A stretch of 20,966 nucleotides of DNA. Origin: JANRLJ01 sp034437895 (GTDB lineage Bacteria > Chloroflexota > Anaerolineae > Aggregatilineales > Phototrophicaceae). Of the stretch, positions 13,912 to 20,966 are shown one piece after another. Under the pieces are notes generated by a model. That model had not been told where the DNA came from. It did not search any database and saw only the letters and a program-made list of their open reading frames with translations. Location: positions 1-20,966 of the forward strand of contig DAOTTO010000528.1 of assembly GCA_034437895.1 (NCBI GenBank), written 5' to 3'. Position numbers and translations under genes: made by a program. Within the stretch, counting starts at the first letter, position 1; each line of letters begins with the position of its first letter.

Positions 13912-13948
13912 TATTTTAGCACTACTACACATGGGGGTCAATAAAATA
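13912..13948 (-). promoter_or_regulatory. Promoter of the Fe-S carrier gene within an inverted repeat
   Basis: On the minus strand TTGACC (13936-13941) and TAAAAT (13913-13918) are separated by exactly 17 nt; each matches its consensus in five of six positions. TATTTTA (13912-13918) and TAAAATA (13942-13948) form a 7-bp inverted repeat that brackets the promoter, a possible operator. No cyanobacterial-style CAAC-N6-GTTG SufR site is seen. Confidence 0.6.
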
Positions 13949-13972
13949 GACCATCATCAGCAATATTTAACT

Positions 13973-14611
13973 TTACTCGATTTTAGGATGCGGAATGAGA
14001 TAAGTACACATCGAATCGCCATCAGACACCCTCGACATCATGCGCGGCACAATCCCAATCAATGCGGAAACTAGCCTCATATCCATATCACACAGGGATT
14101 CGGTGGTTTTTGCCATCTGGTGATAGGGACAGTTCAGTGTGTTTAAGGTATAACCTTCGTTTGTGTCTTCCCAAAAAGCATTATAGCCGTGATCATTAAG
14201 ATAGCTTACGGCTAAATCCAACCGTGTCAGAAGTGGTGCGTCGCCAATGTTGGCTTCTGCCGCCATATTGTCCGCTACACCTTCGAGAATAACGTTCACG
14301 CCTTCGGGCGGTAATTGGCGGCGGATCTGATCGAGTAATCCAGCGGCAAGATGCTGATAGTTGTTGGGGAAGTGTTCATGGGCTTTTTCGGTCAGTGCAT
14401 AAATGTGTTGTGGACGGCCTGGTGTACTGCGATGCCTTAGCTGAGGCAGCGTTATTAGATTTTCCTGCTGCAAATGGTTCAGGTGATGGCGTACGGTAAC
14501 TGGGGTAATGTCATCTCCGCGACGCTTACGCAGTTCTTCAACAAGGTCATCGACTGTGGCTTGCCCTGTTGATCGGAGAATTTCGAGGATATGTTGGCGC
14601 GTTTCTTGCAT
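13973..14611 (-). CDS. SufR-like winged-helix transcriptional regulator with Fe-S-type cysteines
   Basis: A DNA-binding regulator of 212 aa. The N-terminal winged helix (about 1-75) reads RQHILEILRSTGQATVDDLVEEL...VTVRHHLNHLQQ, followed by a wing with STPGRPQHIYALT. The C-terminal half carries Cys161, Cys174 and Cys202 (NCPYHQ, SLCDMD, SMCTYL). The first two are spaced CX12C, as in SufR, which binds a [4Fe-4S] cluster and represses Fe-S assembly genes. The middle cysteine of cyanobacterial SufR is missing (CX27C here). It precedes an A-type Fe-S carrier by 94 bp on the same strand, which supports the assignment. ATG14611 was chosen; an upstream TTG at 14626 would add five residues. Neither has a convincing Shine-Dalgarno. 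It could also be a general ArsR/MarR-like sensor. Confidence 0.78.
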   Translation of the reverse strand: MQETRQHILEILRSTGQATVDDLVEELRKRRGDDITPVTVRHHLNHLQQENLITLPQLRHRSTPGRPQHIYALTEKAHEHFPNNYQHLAAGLLDQIRRQLPPEGVNVILEGVADNMAAEANIGDAPLLTRLDLAVSYLNDHGYNAFWEDTNEGYTLNTLNCPYHQMAKTTESLCDMDMRLVSALIGIVPRMMSRVSDGDSMCTYLIPHPKIE

Positions 14612-14639
14612 GTCTTGATCGCCCAACTCATATTTTTTC

Positions 14640-14665
14640 TGATAACTATATTAAAAAGTCTATCA
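14640..14665. promoter_or_regulatory. Imperfect dyad upstream of the SufR-like gene
   Basis: TGATAACT (14640-14647) and AGTCTATCA (14657-14665) are imperfect inverted arms (TGATA...TATCA perfect, one base inserted further in), centred in the 133-148 bp spacer between the divergent SufR-like and pheA genes. It is a plausible autoregulatory site, but this is inference from position only. Confidence 0.3.
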
Positions 14666-14759
14666 TCCTTCGCACCTTTACGCAATTGGTACTGGTTTCT
14701 AGGGCTGTCAGCGAGTAGATTTATAGGGATAAGTCTAATCCAATCGGCAAGGAGTTTTT

Positions 14760-15596
14760 GTGCCTCACACAGTTGCATTTCAAGGGATACAGGGCGCATA
14801 TTCTGAGCAAGCGCTCCGCCAACATTTTGGCGAAAGCGTGGAAATTTATCCTTGCCCGACGCTGACCGATTTGTTTGCAGTAATTGAATCGGATAAGGTA
14901 GATTACGCGATTTTACCTGTCGAAAATGCCCTAGCAGGTGCGGTCAACCAAGCGTATGAGTTGTTGATGGATTCAGACTTGCGTATCCAAGGGGAAGTGA
15001 TCTTGCATGTCCATCATTCCTTGCTTGCGCCCAGCGGCACAAAAATTGGTGATCTGAAAGTTGTGCGCTCACACCCTCAAGCACTTGCCCAATGTGAGCG
15101 ATTCCTGAAGAAAAACAATTTAACCGGTGTTCCTTGGTTCGATACGGCTGGTTCAGCCCGCGATTTAGCTGAAAATACTGTTCCGGAGACGGGTGCTATT
15201 GCCAGCCGAATGGCGGGGCAACTTTATGGGTTAGATATTTTAGAGAGCGAAATCGAAGATGTCCCCTTCAATTTTACCCGTTTCTTTGTCCTTGGGCATG
15301 ATGATCCGCCGAGAGGTATTTATAATAAAACCTCGCTCGTTTTTGCCACGCGCAATAATCCGGCGGCACTGTATGAATGTTTGGGGGAATTTGCCTCACG
15401 TGGGTTAAATTTGACCAAAATCGAGTCGCGTCCACGTCGTAACCGTCCTTGGGAGCCAGTATTTTATCTTGATTTTGAAGGACATTGGCAAGAATCTCAT
15501 TGTCAGGAAGCATTAGCACGGTTACTCCAACGCGCATCTTTTGTCAAAATGTTGGGGTCTTACCCGGCTGTGCAGGTTAATTCCGTTGGTATTTGA
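14760..15596 (+). CDS. pheA: Prephenate dehydratase (monofunctional)
   Basis: Converts prephenate to phenylpyruvate in phenylalanine biosynthesis. The 278-aa protein begins with VAFQGIQGAYSEQA (5-18), has the PVENALAGAV segment (normally P.EN...G.V), and TRFFVLG at the end of the catalytic domain. A C-terminal ACT domain follows with the GLNLTKIESRP motif, which binds phenylalanine for feedback inhibition. There is no chorismate mutase domain. The start is GTG14760, with AAGGAG 5 nt upstream; the first residues align with the family start. asd begins 18 bp after the stop, so the two amino-acid genes probably form an operon. Confidence 0.92.
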   Translation: MPHTVAFQGIQGAYSEQALRQHFGESVEIYPCPTLTDLFAVIESDKVDYAILPVENALAGAVNQAYELLMDSDLRIQGEVILHVHHSLLAPSGTKIGDLKVVRSHPQALAQCERFLKKNNLTGVPWFDTAGSARDLAENTVPETGAIASRMAGQLYGLDILESEIEDVPFNFTRFFVLGHDDPPRGIYNKTSLVFATRNNPAALYECLGEFASRGLNLTKIESRPRRNRPWEPVFYLDFEGHWQESHCQEALARLLQRASFVKMLGSYPAVQVNSVGI

Positions 15597-15614
15597 AGCT
15601 CACAGGAATCCACT

Positions 15615-16712
15615 ATGGAAAAATTGAATGTCGCCATCCTAGGCGCAACGGGAGCAGTAGGGCAACGCTTTATTCAGTTGTTAGAGAACCACCCTTGGTT
15701 TCAAGTGGGTGAAGTCGTTGCTTCGGGGCGAAGCGCTGGACGGCCTTATGGAGAAGCCGCGAATTGGGTTCTGGATGGAGAACCACCCGCACGTATTGCG
15801 AATTTGACCGTCAAATCTTTGGATGCTGAACTTAGTTCGGTGCTGGTATTTTCCGCATTGCCCAAAGAAGCTGCCGAAATACGCGAGTTGGAACTGGCTG
15901 GTGCGGGACATATTGTGTGTACCAACGCTTCAGCCCACCGTATGGCGGAGGATGTACCGCTCCTTCTGCCGGAAGTCAACGCTGACCACATCAGTTTAAT
16001 TGAAGTCCAACGCCACAATCGCAGTTGGTCGGGGGCATTGATTGCCAATTCTAACTGCACGGCGATGCCTGTTGTGATGGCGCTCGCACCGCTGCGTAAA
16101 TATCAGCCGAAACGCTTGCATATCGTGAGCGAGCAGGCAGTTAGCGGCGCTGGCTATCCGGGTGTGGCTTCGTTGGATATTTTGGATAATGTTGTTCCTT
16201 ACGTTCCGGGCGATGAAGAAAAATTGCAAACAGAAACACTGAAAATGCTGGGGCAATTCGATGGCGAGCGTATTCATGCCTTAGATACCATAACAGGTGC
16301 AACCTGCACCCGCGTTCCCGTTGTAGATGGTCATCTTGTGAATATTTCGCTGGAATTGGGCGAACAGCCGACGCTGGAAGAAATGATCGCGGACTGGGAA
16401 ACATTTATTGGGCCAGACTTAGTATCATATCTGCCGAGTGCGCCGGCGCGTCCGCTGGAATATTTGCGCCAAGTGGATCGTCCACAGCCGCGACGTGACC
16501 GCAACGCAGGTAATGGGATGGCAACTTCGATTGGTCGGCTGCGCCCGTGTCCAATTTTGGGCTATAAGTTCGCGGCGCTGTCGCATAACACGATTCGCGG
16601 CGCGGCAGGATGCAGCATCCTCAATGCGGAATTGTTGGCCGTAAAGGGCTATTTGGGCGCATTTCAGCCGCATTTAGAGGCCATGGTTGACAGCGTCATA
16701 GCGCACAGCTAG
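15615..16712 (+). CDS. asd: Aspartate-semialdehyde dehydrogenase
   Basis: Reduces aspartyl phosphate to aspartate semialdehyde with NADPH, feeding lysine, threonine and methionine. The 365-aa protein has the Rossmann motif ILGATGAVGQRF (8-19), the catalytic cysteine in NSNCTAM (Cys148), SGAGYPGVAS (177-186) and RVPVVDGH with the acid-base histidine. The SGAGYPG element and overall length point to the archaeal/fungal-type subgroup rather than the enterobacterial one. AGGAA precedes the ATG. It follows pheA by 18 bp. Confidence 0.92.
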   Translation: MEKLNVAILGATGAVGQRFIQLLENHPWFQVGEVVASGRSAGRPYGEAANWVLDGEPPARIANLTVKSLDAELSSVLVFSALPKEAAEIRELELAGAGHIVCTNASAHRMAEDVPLLLPEVNADHISLIEVQRHNRSWSGALIANSNCTAMPVVMALAPLRKYQPKRLHIVSEQAVSGAGYPGVASLDILDNVVPYVPGDEEKLQTETLKMLGQFDGERIHALDTITGATCTRVPVVDGHLVNISLELGEQPTLEEMIADWETFIGPDLVSYLPSAPARPLEYLRQVDRPQPRRDRNAGNGMATSIGRLRPCPILGYKFAALSHNTIRGAAGCSILNAELLAVKGYLGAFQPHLEAMVDSVIAHS

Positions 16713-16741
16713 ACTTCCTTTGGTTTTAATACGTAGCTTTT

Positions 16742-16765
16742 CCCCTCTACACGGGTTGTAAGGGG
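16742..16765 (+). other. Intergenic hairpin upstream of the SQD1-like gene
   Basis: CCCCT and TACA (16742-16746, 16748-16751) pair with TGTA and AGGGG (16757-16765), with one bulged C and a 5-nt loop. It lies in the 88-bp gap after asd. It lacks a T tract on the plus strand, so it is not a typical terminator; it could be a weak attenuator or mRNA-processing structure. Confidence 0.4.
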
Positions 16766-16800
16766 TGATTTGATAAAGAACCCACTGGGAGCGTTGGCTA

Positions 16801-18012
16801 ATGAGAGTTTTTATCGCAGGAATTGATGGTTATCTCGGCTGGCCGCTGGCCCAAGTTTTGACGGCACGTGGACATGAGGTCGTCGGGACGGATATACTGC
16901 TGCGTCGGCAGTGGGTGGAAGAAATGGGGAGCGATAGTGCGCTGCCTGTTTACAGTGTTGAAGAACGGTTACAGGCTTTTCAGGAAAAATATGGCAAGCC
17001 GCTGGATTTTCGCCAAGATGATCTGTTGGATTACGAGCGTTTGCGCGATTTCTTCATAGAATTTAAGCCAGATGCGATTGTCCATTTAGGGCAGATGCCA
17101 TCTGCACCGTATTCTATGATCGACCAGAAACATTCTGTGTTCACACAGCACAACAATATCATCAGCAATCTGAATATCCTTTGGGCGATGCGCGAAGTTT
17201 GCCCCGATGCCCATTTACTGAAATTGGGTACTATGGGTGAGTATGGCACGCCGAATATTGATATTCCCGAAGGCTTCTTCGAGATCGAATATAATGGTCG
17301 CAAAGATACAATGCCTTTCCCGCGCCAGGCAAACAGTTTTTATCATTGGAGCAAAGTCCACGATAGTAATCTGACGATGTTCACCTCGCGCATCTGGGGC
17401 TTACGGGCAACCGACGTGATGCAGGGTGTAGTTTTCGGGACTCAAATCGACGAAATGGGTGATGATCCACGCCTCCGCAGTCGTCTGGACTTCGACCAAT
17501 GCTTCGGTACAGCCATTAACCGTTTCTGCTGCCAAGTCGTTGTCGGGCATCCGCTTACATTATACGGCGTTGGGCATCAAAAGCGCGGTTTCTTGCCTAT
17601 GCGCGACTCGATGCAATGTATGACCCTCGCGCTGGAAAATCCGCCTCAACATGGCGAATATCGCGTCTTTAATCAATTTGAAGAAACCTATACGCTGACC
17701 GAATTGGCAGAGATGACCCGTGATGTCGCTGCTGAACTTGGCTTTGATGTTCAAATCAATAATTACGAAAATCCGCGTCAAGAAATGGCAGAGCATTATT
17801 ACAATCCTGCCCGTAATAACCTCATCAATCTAGGTTACAAGCCGACTCATGATGTAAAAGCTGAGATGAAAATCATGATTCAGGATTTGATGGAACACAA
17901 AGAGCGCATTCTCGCCAAGAAAGAAATTCTCGTCCCGGATATTCGTTGGGATGGAACACATCGTCGCTCGGAGATTATTGGAACACATGCCGAACCTGTT
18001 ACCTCGTCATAA
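16801..18012 (+). CDS. sqdB: UDP-sulfoquinovose synthase (SQD1/SqdB family)
   Basis: Extended short-chain dehydrogenase of 403 aa that, in characterised relatives, makes UDP-sulfoquinovose from UDP-glucose and sulfite. The NAD loop is GIDGYLG (7-13), close to the GGDGYCG form of plant SQD1. Very strong family matches follow: RSAPYSMID-like PSAPYSMIDQ (100-109), TQHNNI (115-120), KLGTMGEYGTPNIDIPEG (141-158) and SFYHWSKVHDS (179-189) with the Tyr181/Lys185 pair, then LDFDQCFGTAINRF and RVFNQFEE. The product could serve sulfolipid (SQDG) or a sulfated glycan, as for Agl3 in Sulfolobus. No glycosyltransferase gene (sqdX/sqdD) is in the window. GGAG sits 9 nt before ATG16801. The HisD-like gene follows after 60 bp. 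Confidence 0.9.
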   Translation: MRVFIAGIDGYLGWPLAQVLTARGHEVVGTDILLRRQWVEEMGSDSALPVYSVEERLQAFQEKYGKPLDFRQDDLLDYERLRDFFIEFKPDAIVHLGQMPSAPYSMIDQKHSVFTQHNNIISNLNILWAMREVCPDAHLLKLGTMGEYGTPNIDIPEGFFEIEYNGRKDTMPFPRQANSFYHWSKVHDSNLTMFTSRIWGLRATDVMQGVVFGTQIDEMGDDPRLRSRLDFDQCFGTAINRFCCQVVVGHPLTLYGVGHQKRGFLPMRDSMQCMTLALENPPQHGEYRVFNQFEETYTLTELAEMTRDVAAELGFDVQINNYENPRQEMAEHYYNPARNNLINLGYKPTHDVKAEMKIMIQDLMEHKERILAKKEILVPDIRWDGTHRRSEIIGTHAEPVTSS

Positions 18013-18072
18013 GCCTGTCACGCATGGGATTTGGGCGTGGGGAAACCTGCGCCTTTTGATTTATTGTAATAA

Positions 18073-19398
18073 ATGAGAGCCGAGATGGATATTCAATTCT
18101 GGGAACTGAACCGTTTATCAGTTGAGCAACGCAACAAAATTATGCGCCGGGCAGAACAGGACATCCGCGAACTGCTGCCGCTGGCGCAGTCAGTGATTGA
18201 TCGTGTTCGTACAGAAGGGGATAATGCGGTTGTGGATTTTGCCCGTCAGTTTGACGCGCCAAATTTTACGGCAGATATGCTCCGCGCCAAACCTGAAGAT
18301 TTTGCGATGGCACGTAAAGAAGTAAGCCCTGAAGTCATCCATGCAATCGAACAGGCACACGATAACATTCAGTGCTTTCATAAAGAGCAGATGCCCGAAC
18401 CGATGTGGTTTATGGAAGTGAAGCCGGGCATTATGGCAGGCGAGAAAGTAACCCCGATTGCCAGCGTTGGCCTCTATGTGCCACGAGGAAAAGGAGCGTT
18501 TCCATCAGTAATGCTGATGCTCGCTACTCCTTCAAAAGTGGCGGACGTTCCGCGTATCGTGGTCGTGACACCGCCGAAACCAGATGGCACGCCGGATGCG
18601 GCCTCGCTGGTAGCAGCCGAAATCTGCGGCATTGATGAAGTTTATGTTGTAGGCGGGATGCAGGCTGTGGCGGCATTAGCTTATGGCACGGCCTCAATCC
18701 CTAAAGTCGATAAAGTGATCGGCCCTGGCAGCAGTTATGTTTCCGCCGCCAAGCGCTTGCTATATGGGACGATAGATGTCGGTTTGCCGGCTGGCCCCAG
18801 CGAGTCGATCATTTTGACAGATGAACATGCTGACCCGCGCCTCGCCGCGTTGGATTTGCTGGTTGAAGCCGAACATGGCCCAGAGTCCGCCGCGATTTTG
18901 GTGACACACAGCCGTGAAGTCGCCGAAAAAGTCTTAGCGGTTTTGCCGGGTTACATCGCGGAACTTCCAGAGTGGCGGCAACAGTTTATTACAAATGTCC
19001 TCGCCAATTATGGCGGTGTAATGCTCACCAACAGCCTAGACGAGTCCATTCAATTTGTAAACGATTACGCACCCGAACACTTGGAAGTCCTGACCGCAGA
19101 ACCTTTTATCACACTCAACAAAATCCACAACGCAGGCGAAATTTTACTTGGTCAGATGACACCCATCCCAACAGCGAATTATTGCTTGGGATTAAACGCC
19201 ATTTTGCCTACAGGCGGATTTGCCCGCAGCTTCTCGTCTGTAAGCGTGTGGGATTTTCTTAAACGCAGCGGCATCGGCTACCTCTCACGCGAGGGCTATG
19301 AACGCCTGCAAGGTATTACCACCACTTTGGCGGATTACGAAGGCTTTCCAGCTCATGCGATGGCAATCCGCAAACGCAATGAGATTATCGGTTTGTAA
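18073..19398 (+). CDS. hisD: Histidinol dehydrogenase family protein with altered active site
   Basis: Aligns with HisD along its 441 aa: VGLYVPRGKGAFPS, GPGSSYVSAAKR (217-228), AGPSESIILTDEHADP, AEHGPES, YAPEHLEVL (332-340). The catalytic Glu335/His336 pair (E. coli Glu326/His327) is kept. Of the four zinc ligands, His268 and His428 are kept, but E. coli Gln259 is Glu265 here and Asp360 is Asn369 (ANYCLGLNAILPT). The substrate-site Asn of GPGN and His of NHVLPT are Ser220 and Ala376. It may be a paralogue acting on another amino alcohol or polyol rather than the last enzyme of histidine synthesis, although hisG lies 1.2 kb away on the other strand. ATG18085 is an alternative start. The stop overlaps the kinase start by one base. 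Confidence 0.82.
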   Translation: MRAEMDIQFWELNRLSVEQRNKIMRRAEQDIRELLPLAQSVIDRVRTEGDNAVVDFARQFDAPNFTADMLRAKPEDFAMARKEVSPEVIHAIEQAHDNIQCFHKEQMPEPMWFMEVKPGIMAGEKVTPIASVGLYVPRGKGAFPSVMLMLATPSKVADVPRIVVVTPPKPDGTPDAASLVAAEICGIDEVYVVGGMQAVAALAYGTASIPKVDKVIGPGSSYVSAAKRLLYGTIDVGLPAGPSESIILTDEHADPRLAALDLLVEAEHGPESAAILVTHSREVAEKVLAVLPGYIAELPEWRQQFITNVLANYGGVMLTNSLDESIQFVNDYAPEHLEVLTAEPFITLNKIHNAGEILLGQMTPIPTANYCLGLNAILPTGGFARSFSSVSVWDFLKRSGIGYLSREGYERLQGITTTLADYEGFPAHAMAIRKRNEIIGL

Positions 19399-20630
19399 TG
19401 GATACACTACAAACCATTCAAATGCTGCAATTTGGCGATAGGGGTGCGGCTGAAAGCCTGCTCCTATCGTTTTTGCGTGATACACTTGAATTGAATGTTA
19501 TCCAAGTTGAACTACGCCCATTGGCAGTTTCACTAAATTCTTTTAATGGGTTTATGACGCTGGCCGAGGGGAAACGTCTCTTTTTTAAGACTCACACCGA
19601 GCAAGATACCATCATCGGCGAATACTATAATGCGGCGATGCTGGCAGAGGCTGGTTATCCTGTTATCCAGCCCTTAAAAAGCTCTACCGAAGCCGGAAAG
19701 CAACTGCTCATTTATGACGTTATCGAAGATGCTTCTGTATTTGATGTAGCATGGTCGAGTGAGAATGGTCAAAATGGGCTGTTCGCTGCACTCACAGAGG
19801 CACAGAATGCCGCTGATGATGATTTGTTCCAACTTTATCGCATCTCCCTTGAATGGCAGTCGGAAGAAAACGCAGCAAAAGCGCCGATTCATCAATTATT
19901 TTATCATCGGCTGACAGGTGGACGTTTAGATCGTTTTTACGGCGATTCTACCGCAATTCAGTTGCCCGATGGCAGTTTTTCCATGCGAGAAGTCCGGCAG
20001 CTTCAATGGACGATTAACGGACAAGTCTATCATAAAACATTAGATGACCTCGTAGAGGAAGCGACTGAATTATTGAATCCTGCAAAAGCCGGCCCATCGA
20101 TTATTGGTCATGGCGATGCACATAACGGCAATGTGTTTTTTCGGGAACATACGATTCCGCCGTCTCTGCTTTATTTTGACCCGGCTTTCGCGGGCAGACA
20201 TCATCCACTGCTTGACCTAACCAAGCCGCTGTTTCATAACATCTTTGCTATGTGGATGTATTTCCCTTATGAAAAACAAGCACAAACGCAGATTGCTATT
20301 GAGATAGAAGATGATCGCTGGCATATCATACACAACTATGCACTTCATCCAGCGCGGCACATGTTCCTCAATAGCAAAGTCGAGCATGTTTTGCTGCCGA
20401 TTTTGCGCGAACTCAAGAAGCAGGGGTGGTTGCGTGAGGATTGGCGACCTTATTTAAAATCCGCACTGTTTTGCTGCCCATTTTTGACGATGAACTTGAC
20501 GGATAGCGCTAAATTTCCGCCGGAAATAAGTTTGCTCGGATTATCTATGGCTGTCGAAATGGGGGCGGAAAGTTATGAAATACGCAGCTTGATTGACCAA
20601 CTGCTCGATCAAGTGAATGCTTCGTTGTAG
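19398..20630 (+). CDS. APH/choline-kinase-fold phosphotransferase
   Basis: A 410-aa ATP-dependent small-molecule kinase by fold. The catalytic loop is HGDAHNGN (238-245), the Brenner-type HxDxxxxN with base Asp240 and Asn245. The metal-binding aspartate is Asp261 in YFDPAFAGRHHP. The ATP-binding Lys64 (LFFK) and its partner Glu75 (GEYYNAA) can be seen. The substrate is unknown; relatives phosphorylate aminoglycosides, choline, sugars or homoserine. The lid region (about 165-230) has an inserted stretch with two Trp-rich strands. The start codon shares one base with the stop of the HisD-like gene (TAATG), so the two proteins are translationally coupled and probably act in one pathway. It ends 3 bp from the convergent hisG stop. 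Confidence 0.78.
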   Translation: MDTLQTIQMLQFGDRGAAESLLLSFLRDTLELNVIQVELRPLAVSLNSFNGFMTLAEGKRLFFKTHTEQDTIIGEYYNAAMLAEAGYPVIQPLKSSTEAGKQLLIYDVIEDASVFDVAWSSENGQNGLFAALTEAQNAADDDLFQLYRISLEWQSEENAAKAPIHQLFYHRLTGGRLDRFYGDSTAIQLPDGSFSMREVRQLQWTINGQVYHKTLDDLVEEATELLNPAKAGPSIIGHGDAHNGNVFFREHTIPPSLLYFDPAFAGRHHPLLDLTKPLFHNIFAMWMYFPYEKQAQTQIAIEIEDDRWHIIHNYALHPARHMFLNSKVEHVLLPILRELKKQGWLREDWRPYLKSALFCCPFLTMNLTDSAKFPPEISLLGLSMAVEMGAESYEIRSLIDQLLDQVNASL

Positions 20631-20633
20631 CCT

Positions 20634-20966
20634 CTACGATTTACCCAACTGTGCCAATAAATGAGTGAATGTAGGCGAGTTTTCAAGAAATACGTACCGC
20701 ACTGGTGTTGTAATAATCTGTGAGCCACCAATGCTGCGGAGATGCTCAACAGCTTCCATCAATCGCTTATTTTCAACCGTAATAGTAACAGTATGCCAGT
20801 TTTGATCTTGTCTTGGATGACCTTGTGGGCTGTAAATAGGCGCAATCGTCGGCCCCATCAGGCCGCGTGTAGAAGTATTTGCCCCAACTTTGCGTCCAAT
20901 ATCTTCGACATCACCGCCACAGATATTTAAGGTGACATGCGAAAACCGACGACCATACAGAGCTGC
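20634..20966 (-). CDS. hisG: ATP phosphoribosyltransferase, C-terminal part (cut by window edge)
   Basis: The last 110 codons of a gene that continues past the right edge; the frame is open to the edge. The visible part is the C-terminal regulatory domain of the long-form enzyme: FSHVTLNI, GLMGPTIAPIYS, WHTVTITVENKRLMEAVEHL, RSIGGSQIITTPVRYVFLE. The GPTIAP...RSIGGS..I.TPVRYVF order matches HisG of Chloroflexi as I remember it. The full enzyme joins ATP and PRPP in the first step of histidine synthesis, and this domain usually binds histidine for feedback control. The catalytic domain lies outside the window. Confidence 0.78.
   Translation of the reverse strand, partial: AALYGRRFSHVTLNICGGDVEDIGRKVGANTSTRGLMGPTIAPIYSPQGHPRQDQNWHTVTITVENKRLMEAVEHLRSIGGSQIITTPVRYVFLENSPTFTHLLAQLGKS

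Noticed and set aside
14704..14716. GTCAGCGAG upstream of pheA resembles the left end of the 405-bp element.
   Set aside because: Similarity stops after about 8 bases; no hairpin or right end follows.
14479..14799. A minus-strand 106-codon ORF across the regulator-pheA spacer.
   Set aside because: It overlaps two well-supported genes in other frames and has no recognisable domain.
15681..16673. Several minus-strand ORFs opposite asd.
   Set aside because: They are antisense shadows of a clear asd gene, with no start signals or domains.
18036..18060. GGCG...CGCC followed by TTTTGATTT in the gap between the SQD1-like and HisD-like genes, considered as a terminator.
   Set aside because: Only four to six interrupted pairs and a broken T tract; too weak to call.
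1..20966. Looked for CRISPR arrays, tRNA genes and phage or toxin-antitoxin modules.
   Set aside because: No short spaced repeats, cloverleaf or matching protein families were seen.

Overview
The window looks like chromosomal DNA from a member of the Chloroflexota (Anaerolineae/Caldilineae-like). This is inferred from family content: an isopentenyl phosphate kinase next to a mevalonate kinase and a mevalonate-(di)phosphate decarboxylase (the alternative mevalonate route described in Roseiflexus), a DPPR-synthase-like UbiA protein, secreted LysM/M23 and SH3 proteins with Thr/Pro-rich linkers, and a HisG C-terminus of a type I associate with Chloroflexi. No rRNA, tRNA or CRISPR array is visible.

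Layout. (1) 1-534: the apparent 3' end of a TnpB-type IS200/IS605 element, then a 405-bp structured repeat (copy 1) that stops exactly at the ATG of a secreted cyclophilin gene. A dual-specificity phosphatase gene follows. (2) 2413-5037, minus strand: overlapping genes for a DPPR-synthase-like prenyltransferase, mevalonate kinase and isopentenyl phosphate kinase. (3) 5038-6549: a divergent promoter region, then copy 2 of the 405-bp repeat (about 96% identical), again stopping exactly at the ATG of the mevalonate-phosphate decarboxylase gene. (4) 6653-9218: an RseP-like site-2 protease and a HEAT-repeat protein, closed by a terminator. (5) 9274-9597, minus: an SCP2 protein. (6) 9687-13404: three overlapping genes for envelope proteins (TolB/WD40-like propeller, LysM/M23 lipoprotein, SH3 membrane protein), closed by a bidirectional terminator. 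(7) 13453-14611, minus: an A-type Fe-S carrier and a SufR-like regulator. (8) 14760-16712: pheA and asd. (9) 16801-20630: a UDP-sulfoquinovose synthase (SQD1) homologue, a HisD-family dehydrogenase with changed metal ligands, and an APH/choline-kinase-fold kinase. (10) The C-terminal end of hisG on the minus strand, cut by the window edge.

The most unusual feature is the pair of 405-bp repeats. They have no protein gene, are rich in hairpins, carry IS608-like end hairpins and a GGAGCAATC hairpin motif resembling IscB omega-RNA (HEARO). Both sit in sense orientation exactly between an intact Shine-Dalgarno sequence and the ATGA of a start codon. Deleting either copy rebuilds a normal AGGA(G)-N6-ATGA start. 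Each copy also carries its own AAGGAG, which a 5-bp helix could bring to about 9 nt from the ATG. This suggests an RNA-guided-nuclease-associated mobile element living as the 5' UTR of housekeeping genes while still allowing their translation. The identification as HEARO/omega-RNA rests on remembered motifs and needs a covariance-model search.
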